Positions 24,382 to 34,009 of a stretch of 64,000 nucleotides of DNA are shown piece after piece; within the stretch, counting starts at the first letter, position 1, and each line of letters begins with the position of its first letter. A program made the translations under genes and the position numbers. The DNA lies in assembly GCA_018466975.1 (NCBI GenBank), contig CM031554.1, positions 1,674,001-1,738,000 of the forward strand. Reading direction: 5' to 3'. The notes below the pieces were generated by a model, which was not told the DNA's origin, did no database searches, and saw only the letters and a program-made list of their open reading frames with translations. This DNA is from Sparassis latifolia. Its lineage: Eukaryota > Basidiomycota > Agaricomycetes > Polyporales > Sparassidaceae.

Positions 24382-25215
24382 TCACTGTCCCTTTGTAATA
24401 CTGTCGATCCTGGCAGCGTGGATATGGCGGCGAAGCTCGAACAGCACCGGGTATCCAAACACAAAATTGGACAGTACGTATTGTGCCTGAGAGCGAATGA
24501 ATATTGAGTGAATATCATCAGTAGAGTTTAATCAATGACGTACGCCAACAACAAAGCCAGTCCTATGCTTCTTGCACAGAGAAAAGGTATATGTAGCTTC
24601 TAGGGCATGCACGACCAGTGCAAAAATGCAAGAGCTAGGTATAACCCAGGACGGGAGGTTGCACTGGAGCCAATACCCGAGCTTGAACACGGGCGAATAG
24701 TACGGAGACGAAGGCCCCGGCGAATAAATCGTATAGAAGAGGCAACCGAGCGCCACCACCGTGACCAGAGCGTCAGATGGCAAGTGGAAGGTCGTAACCT
24801 GTGGTGTGGTGCTCTGAGAAGTGTAAGTGAGAGTGTCGAGCTACAGCAGGCATACACACCATGCCCAGCGCCTTTTCCGCATCGACCTTCATGCTGAGCA
24901 GACGCGGCTTGACTTCTTCGTACCCAGCAAGTGGCGGGTCGAACTCGACACGGACCTCTTTCTTTGCTTCACCGCCGGATTTCGTGCTGTAGGTAAGAGT
25001 CATTCCCTGCATTTCGACAAACATCAATCACCATTCGTGAATATGCCTCCCCGAGAGGTGAGCGCTCAAACCTTCGAGTCTATGGCTATCATCTTAGCAC
25101 TAGTCACATTCTCGCCAACTCTTCCCCAATGCCGCACGTACGAGACCAAGGTGTCCGGGTGATTCGACATGTACATGCAGAGAAAGCCAGACTTCGCCGC
25201 AACTGGGTCTGACAT
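24382..25215 (-). CDS. DUF2470-containing membrane protein (221 aa)
   Basis: Exons 25215-25072, 25006-24860, 24813-24544 and 24486-24382 close exactly in frame. The N-terminal ~95 residues match the DUF2470 fold (FMN-binding split-barrel-like, also found at the end of some haem-handling proteins): SGFLCMYMSNHPDTLVSYVR, then MIAIDSKGMTLTYS and FDPPLAGYEEVKPRLLSMK. The C-terminal half has three or four hydrophobic segments (LVTVVALGCLFYTIYSP; WVIPSSCIFALVVHALEATY; NFVFGYPVLFELRR), so the protein is membrane-anchored. This fusion of DUF2470 with a TMEM254-like tail is common in basidiomycetes; its role is unknown. The small last exon is supported by its in-frame join and its terminal RIDS motif. 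Confidence 0.85.
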
Positions 25216-25680
25216 GGCGTAGCAAGTAGTAAGAGCAGCTTGCGGTTGATGATGGTTCAGCGGAGAACTGCGTGGTAGAATATCGTAAATAGAAGTTTGT
25301 CAACCCGACTGACTCCCTCGAAGTCCGAGCTGAGCGCTGATGATTGAGTTGAGCAGTTTACTAAAGGCAGTAAGCTCCATAGAACGTCGTGCTCTACTAA
25401 GCCCCAAACTCTAACTTGAATTTGATAGGTACTACTTATGTACTGTCTTGATGCGTGTTTTCTTACTGCCAACCTCAAACCCCGACCGTCGCGCCTCAAA
25501 AAAAAAGAAAGAAGCTTATACGGTAACCTTTCCATGTACAAAAATCGCAGGGAATTGTGGACGAACAAGTCGGCCACTTCGGACAAGTAACTTAGTCCTG
25601 CCGGTATGTTGGAGTCCCATGATCTGCAAACTATAGAAGTTCAGCGCCTCACATTATTGTTTTAGCCCCCAGCAATAGCC

Positions 25681-27070
25681 ATGAGTCCCACTTTGAAAAG
25701 CGTGGATCGTCTTGTTGTCAAATTCATCGTGGATAACAGTGTAGAATGGTATAATCTGTTTCCTCTTCTGAATTTTGACGGCGATCGCTCGATCTGACAA
25801 GTACTGACTCAACTGACGTTGGGATCACGATTCCAGGTTAACTACCCTACCTCCTGGATTCACGCATGAGCGACCACAACATCTATTCGAGCAGAAGCCA
25901 GAATTGTGTGAGATTAGCGGTGTCCCTATCATCGATCTCGAGAAATACTGCTGCGGTGAATTTTGTTTAAACAAAGTATGATTCAACTCATACTGATGCC
26001 TCGATGACTACAGGTGCGCATGGATTTTCGGCCCTCATCGTAAGCATTATTTGGGAGCTATGGGAAGTGGATCCTATAATCATCGCGGGCGTTGTAGGAA
26101 ACCCAAGTTGATGGTGAGACTCATCTGATCCTCTTCGACACCGGGCCCGACTCCCGCACAATGGCCCGCAACCTCGATGCGCTCCAAGTGCCCATCGAGC
26201 GCATCGAGCGAGTCATCCTTTCGCACTGGCATGCTGACCACAGCGGGGGCCTGCTCACTTTCCTCCAGCGCCGTACCTCCAGCACCTTACAGTCATCCCC
26301 TTGCATAGTCGACTTGCACCCGGACCGCCCGGTTTTCCGCGGCGTCGGCTCGCGCGCACGGATCCTCGGGCGTCTTCCCGCCGATCCGACGTTGGAGCAG
26401 ATCGCCCGTGAAGGAGGGGTCGTAGAGACCCACATGGAAGGGCACGCTGTCGCAGGTGGCAGCGTGTGGGTGAGTGGCGAGATCCCCCGTGTGACCGAAT
26501 GGGAAGGCGGAATTTTAGGCGGTGTGAGGTGGGTAGAGGAGCAGGGTAAAGGCGAGTGGGTCAAGGACGAGGTTGGTGCTGATATCCCAGGTGCGAAAGA
26601 TGGGCATCGCTGATCATGATGTAGTTCATCATGGATGAGAGGTACGCTGTGGTCGATGTTGCAGGAAAGGGCCTGGTAATCTTTTCCGCGTAAGTCTCGC
26701 AGATAAACCTGTCTGCGGATTGGTGTCCAGCTGACACTGCAGTTGTTCGCACGCCGGCATTGTGAACGTTGTCAAAGATGTGACCACCCACTTTTCCCGA
26801 CCGGTGCACATGGTACATGTTGCCAACTTTTCTGTCTCAGCGTGACTTACATCTCTGTAGATTATTGGCGGACTGCACCTCGCAGGCACCGATCTTGCAC
26901 CACGCATCGCGCCTACGGTGAATTTCCTTGCGAAGGAAGTAACTCCACCTCCGCAGTTCATCCTCCCGATGCACTGTACTGGCTTCGGCGCAAAGTTGGC
27001 ACTAGAGGCGGCTTTTGGCGAGGGATGCGTGCCGGCTGGCGTCGGTGTCAAGGTGGAGGTAACAGCCTGA
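25681..27070 (+). CDS. Metallo-beta-lactamase-fold hydrolase (343 aa)
   Basis: Seven exons (25681-25748, 25837-25955, 26014-26039, 26098-26571, 26625-26689, 26743-26812, 26861-27070) close in frame. The protein has the metal-binding core SHWHADHSGG (HxHxDH), preceded by LILFDTGPDSRT and GAHGFSALIETQVDGETHL. Later come the metal ligand in CSHAGIVNVV, the IIGGLHLAG strand with its terminal histidine, and PMHCTGFGA. This order matches the COG1237-type metal-dependent hydrolases, to which an archaeal methanopterin-pathway enzyme belongs; fungi do not make methanopterin, so the substrate here is open. No signal peptide is seen, so it is probably cytosolic. It lies head to head with the DUF2470 gene; the 465-base gap must contain both promoters. 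Confidence 0.9.
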
Positions 27071-27365
27071 CATTGTCGGTGCGCCTGTATTCGTCAATAT
27101 CTCTGCACGATCAGACAAACACGTTCTTGTCATTCCAAAGCGCTGCGCGATGTCAGAGCACGGACCCTGGCGACACCTTGAGCTCGGAGGAGACGTCAGC
27201 ATATGAGCAAGCTGCTAAGGGTACGAATGAAATGTGGCTGGCATTTTAGGTCTCATTCCCGGAGCTAGCGCGTAAAAATACTAAAAATTAAGTAACTGCC
27301 TTGCATCTGAAGTAAATGCCAAGGAAGGAAAATTAGGATCGCCAGTAACATCCACACCTCGTGAA

Positions 27366-28360
27366 TCAAATCGCCACTTCTTTCCAGAACTCGGCATCCT
27401 CCGCATCCACGATGTCTTGTACGTCCTGCAGATCGTGTGTCTCCTGTTCGTGAAATTGCATCCCCACTACTGCATCTGTGACGGTCCCCTGTATTTCCGT
27501 GGCCTCAGCTGCGTCAGGGTAGTATGCATTCGCGAGATCTTGTGATTTCGATGGAGAGCTCTGGGACAGATGTCCCGCCACCCATGCGCCCGCATTGCCG
27601 GCGGCTGAGGTCACAGCATTAGTGATGCGACGCGTCGTGATAACGACAGACTGCGTGCCTGAGGTGCTGCTGGGCAATGCAGTAGCGACAGATGCAGGAA
27701 CGTGGGCGGGAGATGTTGTAGGTGAGTTTTCCGACAGATGTCTGGTTCGCCAATGCCATGAATTAAGAAACATGATAAGCGGTGTCGCACTTACGACGTG
27801 GTGCTGCCGCGTGTACCCTGACCACCATTCGCAGAGTCGTCTCTGACATTCTTGCGCGACTCATCCGTCGCTGCTTCAACCCCTTCCTTCAGCAGCCCGT
27901 AGAAAATAAGCACCTGCTCGAACTGCGTGTGCAACTCAGAGAGCGAGGATCCCTCCACCAACACCCCTTCCGGAAGTGCGATCTTGACATATCTTAGTAT
28001 GTACATACTCACGTCAGACGCTAAACAGAGCGGGAGCTTAAATGCTCACCCTCCTCGTTCTCCACCGATCTCTGGGGTGAAGACATACGCTCTTTGATCC
28101 CCTGCCAATGTGCCAAACACTGTGTCTTCAAACAGGGGAAAGGCAGCCCTTCCGACGGTCAACGCCAACACAGGGGTGCGACTTACCCCACCGGGTGCCG
28201 GCGCAGGTGGCGCGGAGACGCCTGATAATCGCGTCAGGACGAGGGCGAGCTCTCCTTCCCCTAGGACAGCGGTAGAGTCGCCGAGCACATGGTAGGCAAC
28301 GGCAGAGGGGATTTCGACAAGAATTTCCGGTGTGGCAGTCGGTTGAAGATCTACAGACAT
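27366..28360 (-). CDS. Hypothetical protein, possibly senescence/spartin-related
   Basis: Three exons starting at 28360 join through a GTGAGC donor near 28048, an exon ending in a GTAAGT donor near 27794, and a last exon from about 27740 to the TGA at 27366. The N-terminal third (LVEIPSAVAYHVLGDST; GELALVLTRL) and the centre (VLVEGSSLSELHTQFEQVL; FYGLLKEGVE) resemble proteins that precede a senescence/spartin domain in fungi. The C-terminal region has TTRRITNAVTSAAGNAGAWV, which looks like the start of that domain, but then turns acidic and ends at KEVAI. If the assignment is right the domain is short. Spartin-type proteins act at lipid droplets and endosomes. Family call is tentative; the gene itself is fairly certain. 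Confidence 0.55.
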
Positions 28361-28728
28361 CTGCGATGAGTTTGATATGTGATATAAATATCGCGCAGCT
28401 ATAAGAAGTTGGACAAGGTTGTCTGCGCGGATTTCACCTGGACAGGAGCTGCGGTCAGCCTCCGAATTAGGGTCAATGCGGTCATAGGCCTACCTAACCC
28501 TACCGTAGGGGCAGCAACGTTCGATCCGCGGTGGACGTAAGTTTCGGCCTCAACGAAATAAATGCTGTTATTGACAGTAAAGTTGGGGAACGAGGATAGC
28601 AAAGAAAATGGTATGGGATTGGAGAATCGTTATTAACGGAACAGACGTAATGCTAGCGGAAGCCCAACGGTAGAGACTGAGAGAGCATCCAGGAAAAACT
28701 GGGATAGCGACGAGATCCCTCCTTGTCT
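28361..28728. other. Short intergenic region
   Basis: A 67-codon minus-strand frame (28602-28399) is present but shows no motif. It lies in the spacer between the 5' end of the gene at 27366-28360 and the 3' end of the next F-box gene and is probably promoter plus 3' flank. Confidence 0.4.
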
Positions 28729-30548
28729 TCAGAACGTGAAGACGTCGGCATCGCTCATATTTCCTTCTGCGAATGCTGGCGACTATGTAAAACCGCGACT
28801 GATCAGCTTGAGATATGCTTCGCCATCAGATGTCAACTCACCTTCACGCCTATGATCCTCTCATCATCAATCATAAAGCCGTCATAACTGTAAGGACCAG
28901 CTCGAGTTGTCACCGAGTATGGCAAGTAGGTAACTACGTCCGCCTGGAACGTATCGCCAGCGGCGACTCTGGTTGCTTCGCACATCACTATGTACTGCCC
29001 CAAATTCTCTGCGGGTTGGTTTGCGTCCACAGGATCGTTGATACGCTTCTTATGGACGTTAAAATCGATCACACAGAGTTGACAGATCGGGTTTTGCCCG
29101 TTCGGCAAAAATGGAGGAAGCACCACTCGTTGGCCATGAACGTATCTGCAAAATTCACTTGTCAGACTCATACTGCGAGCTAACAAATGACTCACCTCAG
29201 CCACTGAAACTGAACATTGTGCTCCATGAAACGGGTGTTCGCAGGACCCCAACTCTCCCATGGTCGCTCCACACATGCCCAGTTTTCTCCCGAACCAATA
29301 TTTTCAGGAATCAAGGACAGAAAGAATTTGTTCTGGACAAACAGATGGATTTGTGGTCCACGCTGTCCATAATGTAGCGACAGAAGGTGCACTCGCGCCT
29401 CACGTGCAGTCTCAAAAGGCTTCCCTGCAATTGGCCCATGCACGAATGGACCTGAGTGCGATGAGAAGTGGTGCGGCTCCTGTCCGTGCTTCAGCCTTGG
29501 CAAGTTCAGCTTCGCTACATGCGTCGGCACACGACTGCGCGTATGTCCACTGAACGAGAAGATTTCCACTGATCCAGAACCCGCAGTCGCCGTGAGCATG
29601 AACGCCCTGTTCGATAGAAAGGCAAAGTCCCACGTTCCCGCCGGCAAGTCAAACCCGATACAGTACTGCCAGCATATTAGCAGAAACTGGACGGTGAATG
29701 CAATACGAACGCACCACCAAAATTTCACCCGTCATCCAATTCCAGATAATCAACCCCGGACCATGCACCCAGAAAAACATGCCCACGATATCGTCCACGA
29801 TCTGGACAAACGAGCTGCCAAGGGAGAACGGAATCGGCGCACGAACCTCTGTCGAACGTGCCTGTGGGTGCGCCTTATTCGTGCTGATAGTACGGAACTG
29901 GATCTTGAGGAGAAAGCCACGGTTTGGACTACTGCGCTCATCGAGTCAACGGCTTGCAGCGACCGATGTAGCATAGACGTACTTGTCGTCGGCATCGACG
30001 AACGCAATAAGGTCCTGCGACGGATCAATCGCGAAATCGCGAGTCGCTATCCCCAGATCATCCCGCATGATGCTGATCGCAGGCTCCGAGCGTGTCGGGA
30101 GCCAAGTAGCGATAAAATGACGGGATCCCACCAGGTTTGAAACGCTCATTGACTTGGCGAAGACGCCGCCGACGAGTTCGTAGGCCTGACACGGTCCTGG
30201 AACGGATACCAGCGTCTTTTTCGTCCAGTCAAGTGTCCGCCACCTGCGTCGCCTGTCGAGAAGAAGGTGTAGTCGGTCCGCGGTCGTCATACGGCCTGGA
30301 GGACCGTCGACCATGCCATCTGCAGCAAGTTCAATGATGTACTGTAACTCCAAGGACTGAGCAACGATGTGACGGAATGTTTTGCATATCTGTGGAACGC
30401 GACAATCGTCGATCAATAGAAAAAAAGGTTAGATGGTGCTGGATAGCATACTCACAAGGTTACATTTCAGCAACTCCTTGAAATCGAGATATTTCAGTAT
30501 AGCAATCAAGATTTCGGACGGTAATTTCCAGAGCTGCGCTGGCTGCAT
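28729..30548 (-). CDS. F-box protein, paralogue of the gene at 51822-53684
   Basis: The first exon (30548-30456) encodes a clear F-box start, LWKLPSEILIAILKYLDFKELLKCN, which in SCF ubiquitin ligases binds Skp1. The second exon continues ICKTFRHIVAQSLELQYIIELAADGMVDGP, typical of a large Agaricomycete F-box family, followed by LLLDRRRRWRTLDW and DFAIDPSQDLIAFVDADD. The C-terminal part is a beta-rich, WD-like region ending, after a GTGAGT..TAG intron near 28835-28777, in DADVFTF. The C-terminal region presumably recruits substrates for ubiquitination; none is known. Residue-level likeness to the 51.8-53.7 kb gene runs the whole length (ELAADG, DRLxLLLxRRRRW, DPSQDL, MIDDERIIGVK). Inner exon borders are approximate. 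Confidence 0.82.
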
Positions 30549-31127
30549 GATAGACTACAATGAGCATCGAGATTGTCAGCGAGGTGATGATGAAGTTGCC
30601 GTCGGCACGACATTCCCACGGTGGGAAATGCCGCTAGAGATAATCTATAACTAAGTTACTGTGACTGTAGTACTAGTAGTCACTGTTCTCATTCTGCTGT
30701 TCATCCTTGTGTATGTCAATCACTGCTGAAGGGAAACTCGCAAACAGAAGTACTCGAACACATTCATTTCAGGACATCAATACCACGAACAATCGCCATG
30801 GCTGCCGGCAGGCACTGCTACCGACATACTAGTACTGTACTCGTCTGCTACTGAATAATCCTAGAATGCTACGATATCATGGGTATCTGCAAAACAAAAA
30901 AGCACAAAGCAAAACAAAGAACTGACAGACAAAGCCAAACAGAGTTACCCATGTCACCACATCTCCAAAGTGACACTACAATTGTCATCATGTATGTCCC
31001 GCTACACTGGAAGACAAGTGTTCAAAGTGATCAGACTGATTGCTAAGTTGAAATTGAGATAAGCAGACGAGACTTACGACATTCACAGCCATATGCTACT
31101 AGCCATTTCCTTGGCCTATAAGATAGT
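30549..31127 (-). other. Spacer and spliced 3' flank of the coiled-coil gene copy 1
   Basis: Read on the minus strand after the 31128-32060 gene, a GTAAGTC donor (about 31079) and a T/G-rich tract ending in TTTTGCAGATACCCATG (about 30890) are matched downstream of copy 2 near 60481-60702. This suggests a conserved 3' UTR intron of about 190-220 bases. The rest (30549-30880) shows nothing recognisable. Confidence 0.5.
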
Positions 31128-32060
31128 TTAGGATTTTCTGGATCCGAGCAGGAAGCACATCAGCGGCCTGGATCTCGAAATCCTGGTTGTAAAACGTATC
31201 AGGCGGAGAATTTTGTTGTGGTCAAGATCGCTGATATCTATCACGTCCCATAGAGCAGTGCCAACATTTCCCACTGCCACTTCAGGAACGGTGTTACGAC
31301 CTTGAGGGAGAAGTTGCTGAGCAAGTGCGAGACCGTCACCAGCAATCTGTAAAATAACCATTGAGCGGAAATGCTTTGCGCGGTATCTCACATGCTCGTA
31401 CCACTTTGAGCGGAGATGTGTATCTGTAAAGGCCAGTGTTCGCTCGCATCATACGAGCATTCTGCTTTACAATGGCCATATTCTCTTGGCGAGCCTCGAT
31501 TCGGGGGAGCGCCTCCAGGCGTGCTTCGAGTCGGACATTGGATTGCACGAGAGTTTCGATTTTGTCACCGAGAGATTTGATTTGGTCCATGAGGGTCTTC
31601 ATTTGGTCTTGAGACTCAGTCCGGGCCACCACAACCCTTTCCTCGAGTGAATCCAAGCGAGCATCGACGCCCGTGAGATCCCGGAACTTGAATTGAGAAG
31701 CTAAGTATATGCAATTGGTCAAATAAACAGGTCATTGAGGATCAGAATAACGAACTGATATCACGCAATGTATAGACCTGGTCCTTGGCAGTTTGAATGA
31801 CGTCCTCGGTTATAGTTTCCTCGTAATCTGGGGAACGGGATATCAGCTGTGTGCGAGTGGGACCAGATAATTCTCATACCTTTCGTTCCTTCAAGAACGC
31901 GAATGATGTCTTCAGCTTGTTTGACTGTGGCAGACGTGATTTCGCTGTCTTGAGGCACTTCGAGGTCCAGTGATAGCTTGGTAACAAGTGGGAGAGGAAT
32001 ATCAGGATGAAAGTTCGCAATAGAGGCAATCGCAAAGGGTGCGTGAATAACTTCCACCAT
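31128..32060 (-). CDS. Lineage-specific coiled-coil protein, copy 1 (256 aa; frameshifted C-terminus)
   Basis: Exons 32060-31880, 31827-31756, 31700-31402 and 31346-31128 close in frame. The protein is the paralogue of the gene at 59349-60460: shared blocks include EVIHAPFAIASIANFHP, LPLVTKLSLDLEVPQDSEI, ETITEDVIQTAKDQVYTLRD, FKFRDLTGVDARLDSLEERV and DISDLDHNKILRLIRF. The centre (about residues 95-160) is a predicted coiled coil rich in heptad Leu/Ile. Intron positions and phases are identical in both copies. After LIRF the frames part: one base is missing relative to copy 2 (at about 31200), so the usual YNQDF..IQKI tail is replaced by an unrelated 20-residue end with an early stop. No known domain is recognised; function is unknown. 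Confidence 0.75.
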
Positions 32061-32124
32061 CGTGGATGGAGTGGGGAGTCTGGTAGGTTCAGATGGAGGG
32101 TGCGGTTGAACTTGGTTCGAAGTC

Positions 32125-32141
32125 GAACACGATCACATGAC
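32125..32141 (-). promoter_or_regulatory. Conserved 17-bp upstream element of copy 1
   Basis: On the minus strand the word GTCATGTGATCGTGTTC lies 64 bases before the ATG at 32060. The identical 17 bases occur before copy 2 (59242-59258), with GATATC about 8 bases further upstream in both. It contains the core CATGTGA. Upstream of GATATC the two flanks no longer match. Confidence 0.65.
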
Positions 32142-32160
32142 AGCAGTGGATATCACTCGG

Positions 32161-33507
32161 CCCGCAATCCTCCACGAGCTCCGATCCCGCCGGGACCCAT
32201 TTTCGGGGGTCGCGAGAGGCCCAATTTCGGGGATTTCGCCCCGAACTTCGCGGCCCGCCGGTCATTTTCGGGGAAATATGGGATCGAACCTCATATCCGG
32301 CAGAAAAACAGTTCAGAAATACTCTTGAGGCTCTTTATCGTTCTTCGGGCACCTCAGAGTAATATTAGTTCGTGTACAGACTCAGCAAGAAGAACTGTAT
32401 ATTAGGTTCTACTTTTTTGACCGAGGCAGTCTCGGTCCCTTCCTCATGATCGTTGTCTCCCCCTCGTTTGCGGCGCGCCGCAGCCTCAAGCTTGAATAAT
32501 TCCGCGACCTTCGAGTTCAGCCGGGTCTTGATGTGGTCAATATCTTTCATCTGATGGTCCAAGGCAGCACTGGGCAGTACTTCGAGTCTATGTTTGTGAC
32601 TGGAGGGCTGTCGTGGGACTGGCCATTGCAAAAACTCGGAGACTTCCAATCTCGCGCAGGGCTTTAGAGCCTCCAGTATATGTGGGGGAGGTTGCATGTG
32701 GTCGAGTATCAAGGTCGGCAGGGTGTCATTCTGAGATGGAGGTGTCCTGTCACACTTCGCAACGATGTACACTTGCAAAAGAGCGAAAATTACTATTTCT
32801 GTATATTCGGATATATATTGATTGCAGTTGGGACTGTCGCTCATCGCTCGGTGTGAGAAAGAGTGGCGGGCGATGGTTTTACGCTGTACTATGGCTCACA
32901 AGATCGTCGGCATGCCCCCCAAGTCGGCAGTAACGCAAAAGTAACGCATATGTCACAGACAGTAACGCGTGCCGTTTTGTTACTCCGCTCGGCAGCCTAA
33001 TGCGCGAAGGTCGTGTCGTTGTGAACGCCACCACTTGAAACCCCGCTGCCGACGCTCGCGGCAGACTTCGGCCAGTGACTAGCCAGCGTGAGTCTGCGTT
33101 ACATTGGAGGTCAAGAAGGGACTCCTCCAATACCGATCCGTTTGAGCTCATTCAACCTCAAGAATGATGTAGTACTATAAAATCATACATATAAGAGATA
33201 ACTAAGTGGTAGAGGCAGGGGAAAGGGCTAATTGAGCGAGGTGCCGACTTGAGGGGCATGCTGACGATCTTGTGAGCCATAGTACGAGACGCCATCAAGG
33301 CGGCAACCCCGGCAAACCGGTTGCGATTCTCTCCCTTTTCGGGGATTTTAGTATCGGACATTCAGCCGGATGGGCAGTTTCGGGGAACTTTGGCACATAA
33401 CTTGGGCCGACTTTTGGGCCAATTTCGGGGGTTCAAGATCGGAGTTTCCGCCTGCGATGGGCCCAAAATCGGGGATTCAGGCATCAGAGCTCGTGGAGGA
33501 TTGCGGG
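32161..33507. mobile_element. Inverted-repeat element A (about 1.35 kb)
   Basis: Ends are 25-bp inverted repeats with one mismatch: left 32161-32185 starts CCCGCAATCCTCCACGAGCT, right 33483-33507 is its reverse complement. Close to each end there are several TTTCGGGG words (about 32197-32275 and 33337-33475), all in the same orientation on the plus strand. A 159-codon minus-strand frame (32844-32365) lies inside; it has no transposase motif that I recognise. No clear target-site duplication was found. The left end sits about 9 bases beyond the last base shared by the promoters of the two coiled-coil genes. Confidence 0.6.
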
Positions 33508-33993
33508 GGGTCCTAGCTAATTCTATTCATATCTCGTGTGTTGCGCCGGGGTTGCAACTTGCACCACATCCATTTGCACCTTGGCAGGAATACAAATTCA
33601 TGTAAACAATATTTAACGAGAAATCTTTTACTACTTGGTATACCTTGCTGCTGAATTCCGTTGGCTGTGTCATCTGAACTCATAAATAATAGCCATCTCC
33701 CGCACCCATACTATGCCCTACCGTCCCATTGGCACCCCCCTACAAGTCGGCACCCTGGCATACCTCCCCCGTTTCCAGTCCCTTTGCTTACCTTCTTCAT
33801 ATATGTTCGTACTGGTATATCTCAAACAATTGCGAACTTGAACGGCGGCGGACGGTCTAGTATTGACCGAGTTCTGTTTTCAGCGAAAAATCAAGTTTTA
33901 TCACGCTGTGTCACGATGTTGTCACACTGACGTGCAAAATGAGTGACTGATAGGTGACATAACGCATTACTGCCGACTTGGGGGGGGTGCCGA
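32907..33993. mobile_element. Inverted-repeat pair B, overlapping element A
   Basis: Left end 32907-32936 (TCGGCATGCCCCCCAAGTCG then GCAGTAACGC) and right end 33964-33993 are inverted with about 27 of 30 bases equal; similarity continues inward with a TAACGCATATGTCAC-like run. A third, shorter copy of the same end lies at 33729-33752 in left-end orientation. The pair 33729/33993 could be the real small element and 32907 a second insertion, since pair B overlaps element A rather than nesting cleanly. Confidence 0.5.
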
Positions 33994-33996
33994 TGA
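33729..33996. mobile_element. Possible 270-bp MITE inserted in the left arm of element C
   Basis: Ends GGCACCCCCCTACAAGTCGG (left) and its inverted relative (right) bracket about 268 bases. The base run TACTATGCCCTAC just left of it (about 33709-33722) matches, inverted, the sequence just outside the right arm of element C (36432-36450), as expected if this MITE had split the left arm of C. Confidence 0.45.
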
Positions 33997-34009
33997 GTCG
34001 GTAGGTACA

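Noticed and set aside
26121..26564. 147-codon minus-strand frame opposite the metallo-hydrolase
   Set aside because: Antisense of the exon carrying the HxHxDH motif, which is clearly the coding strand.
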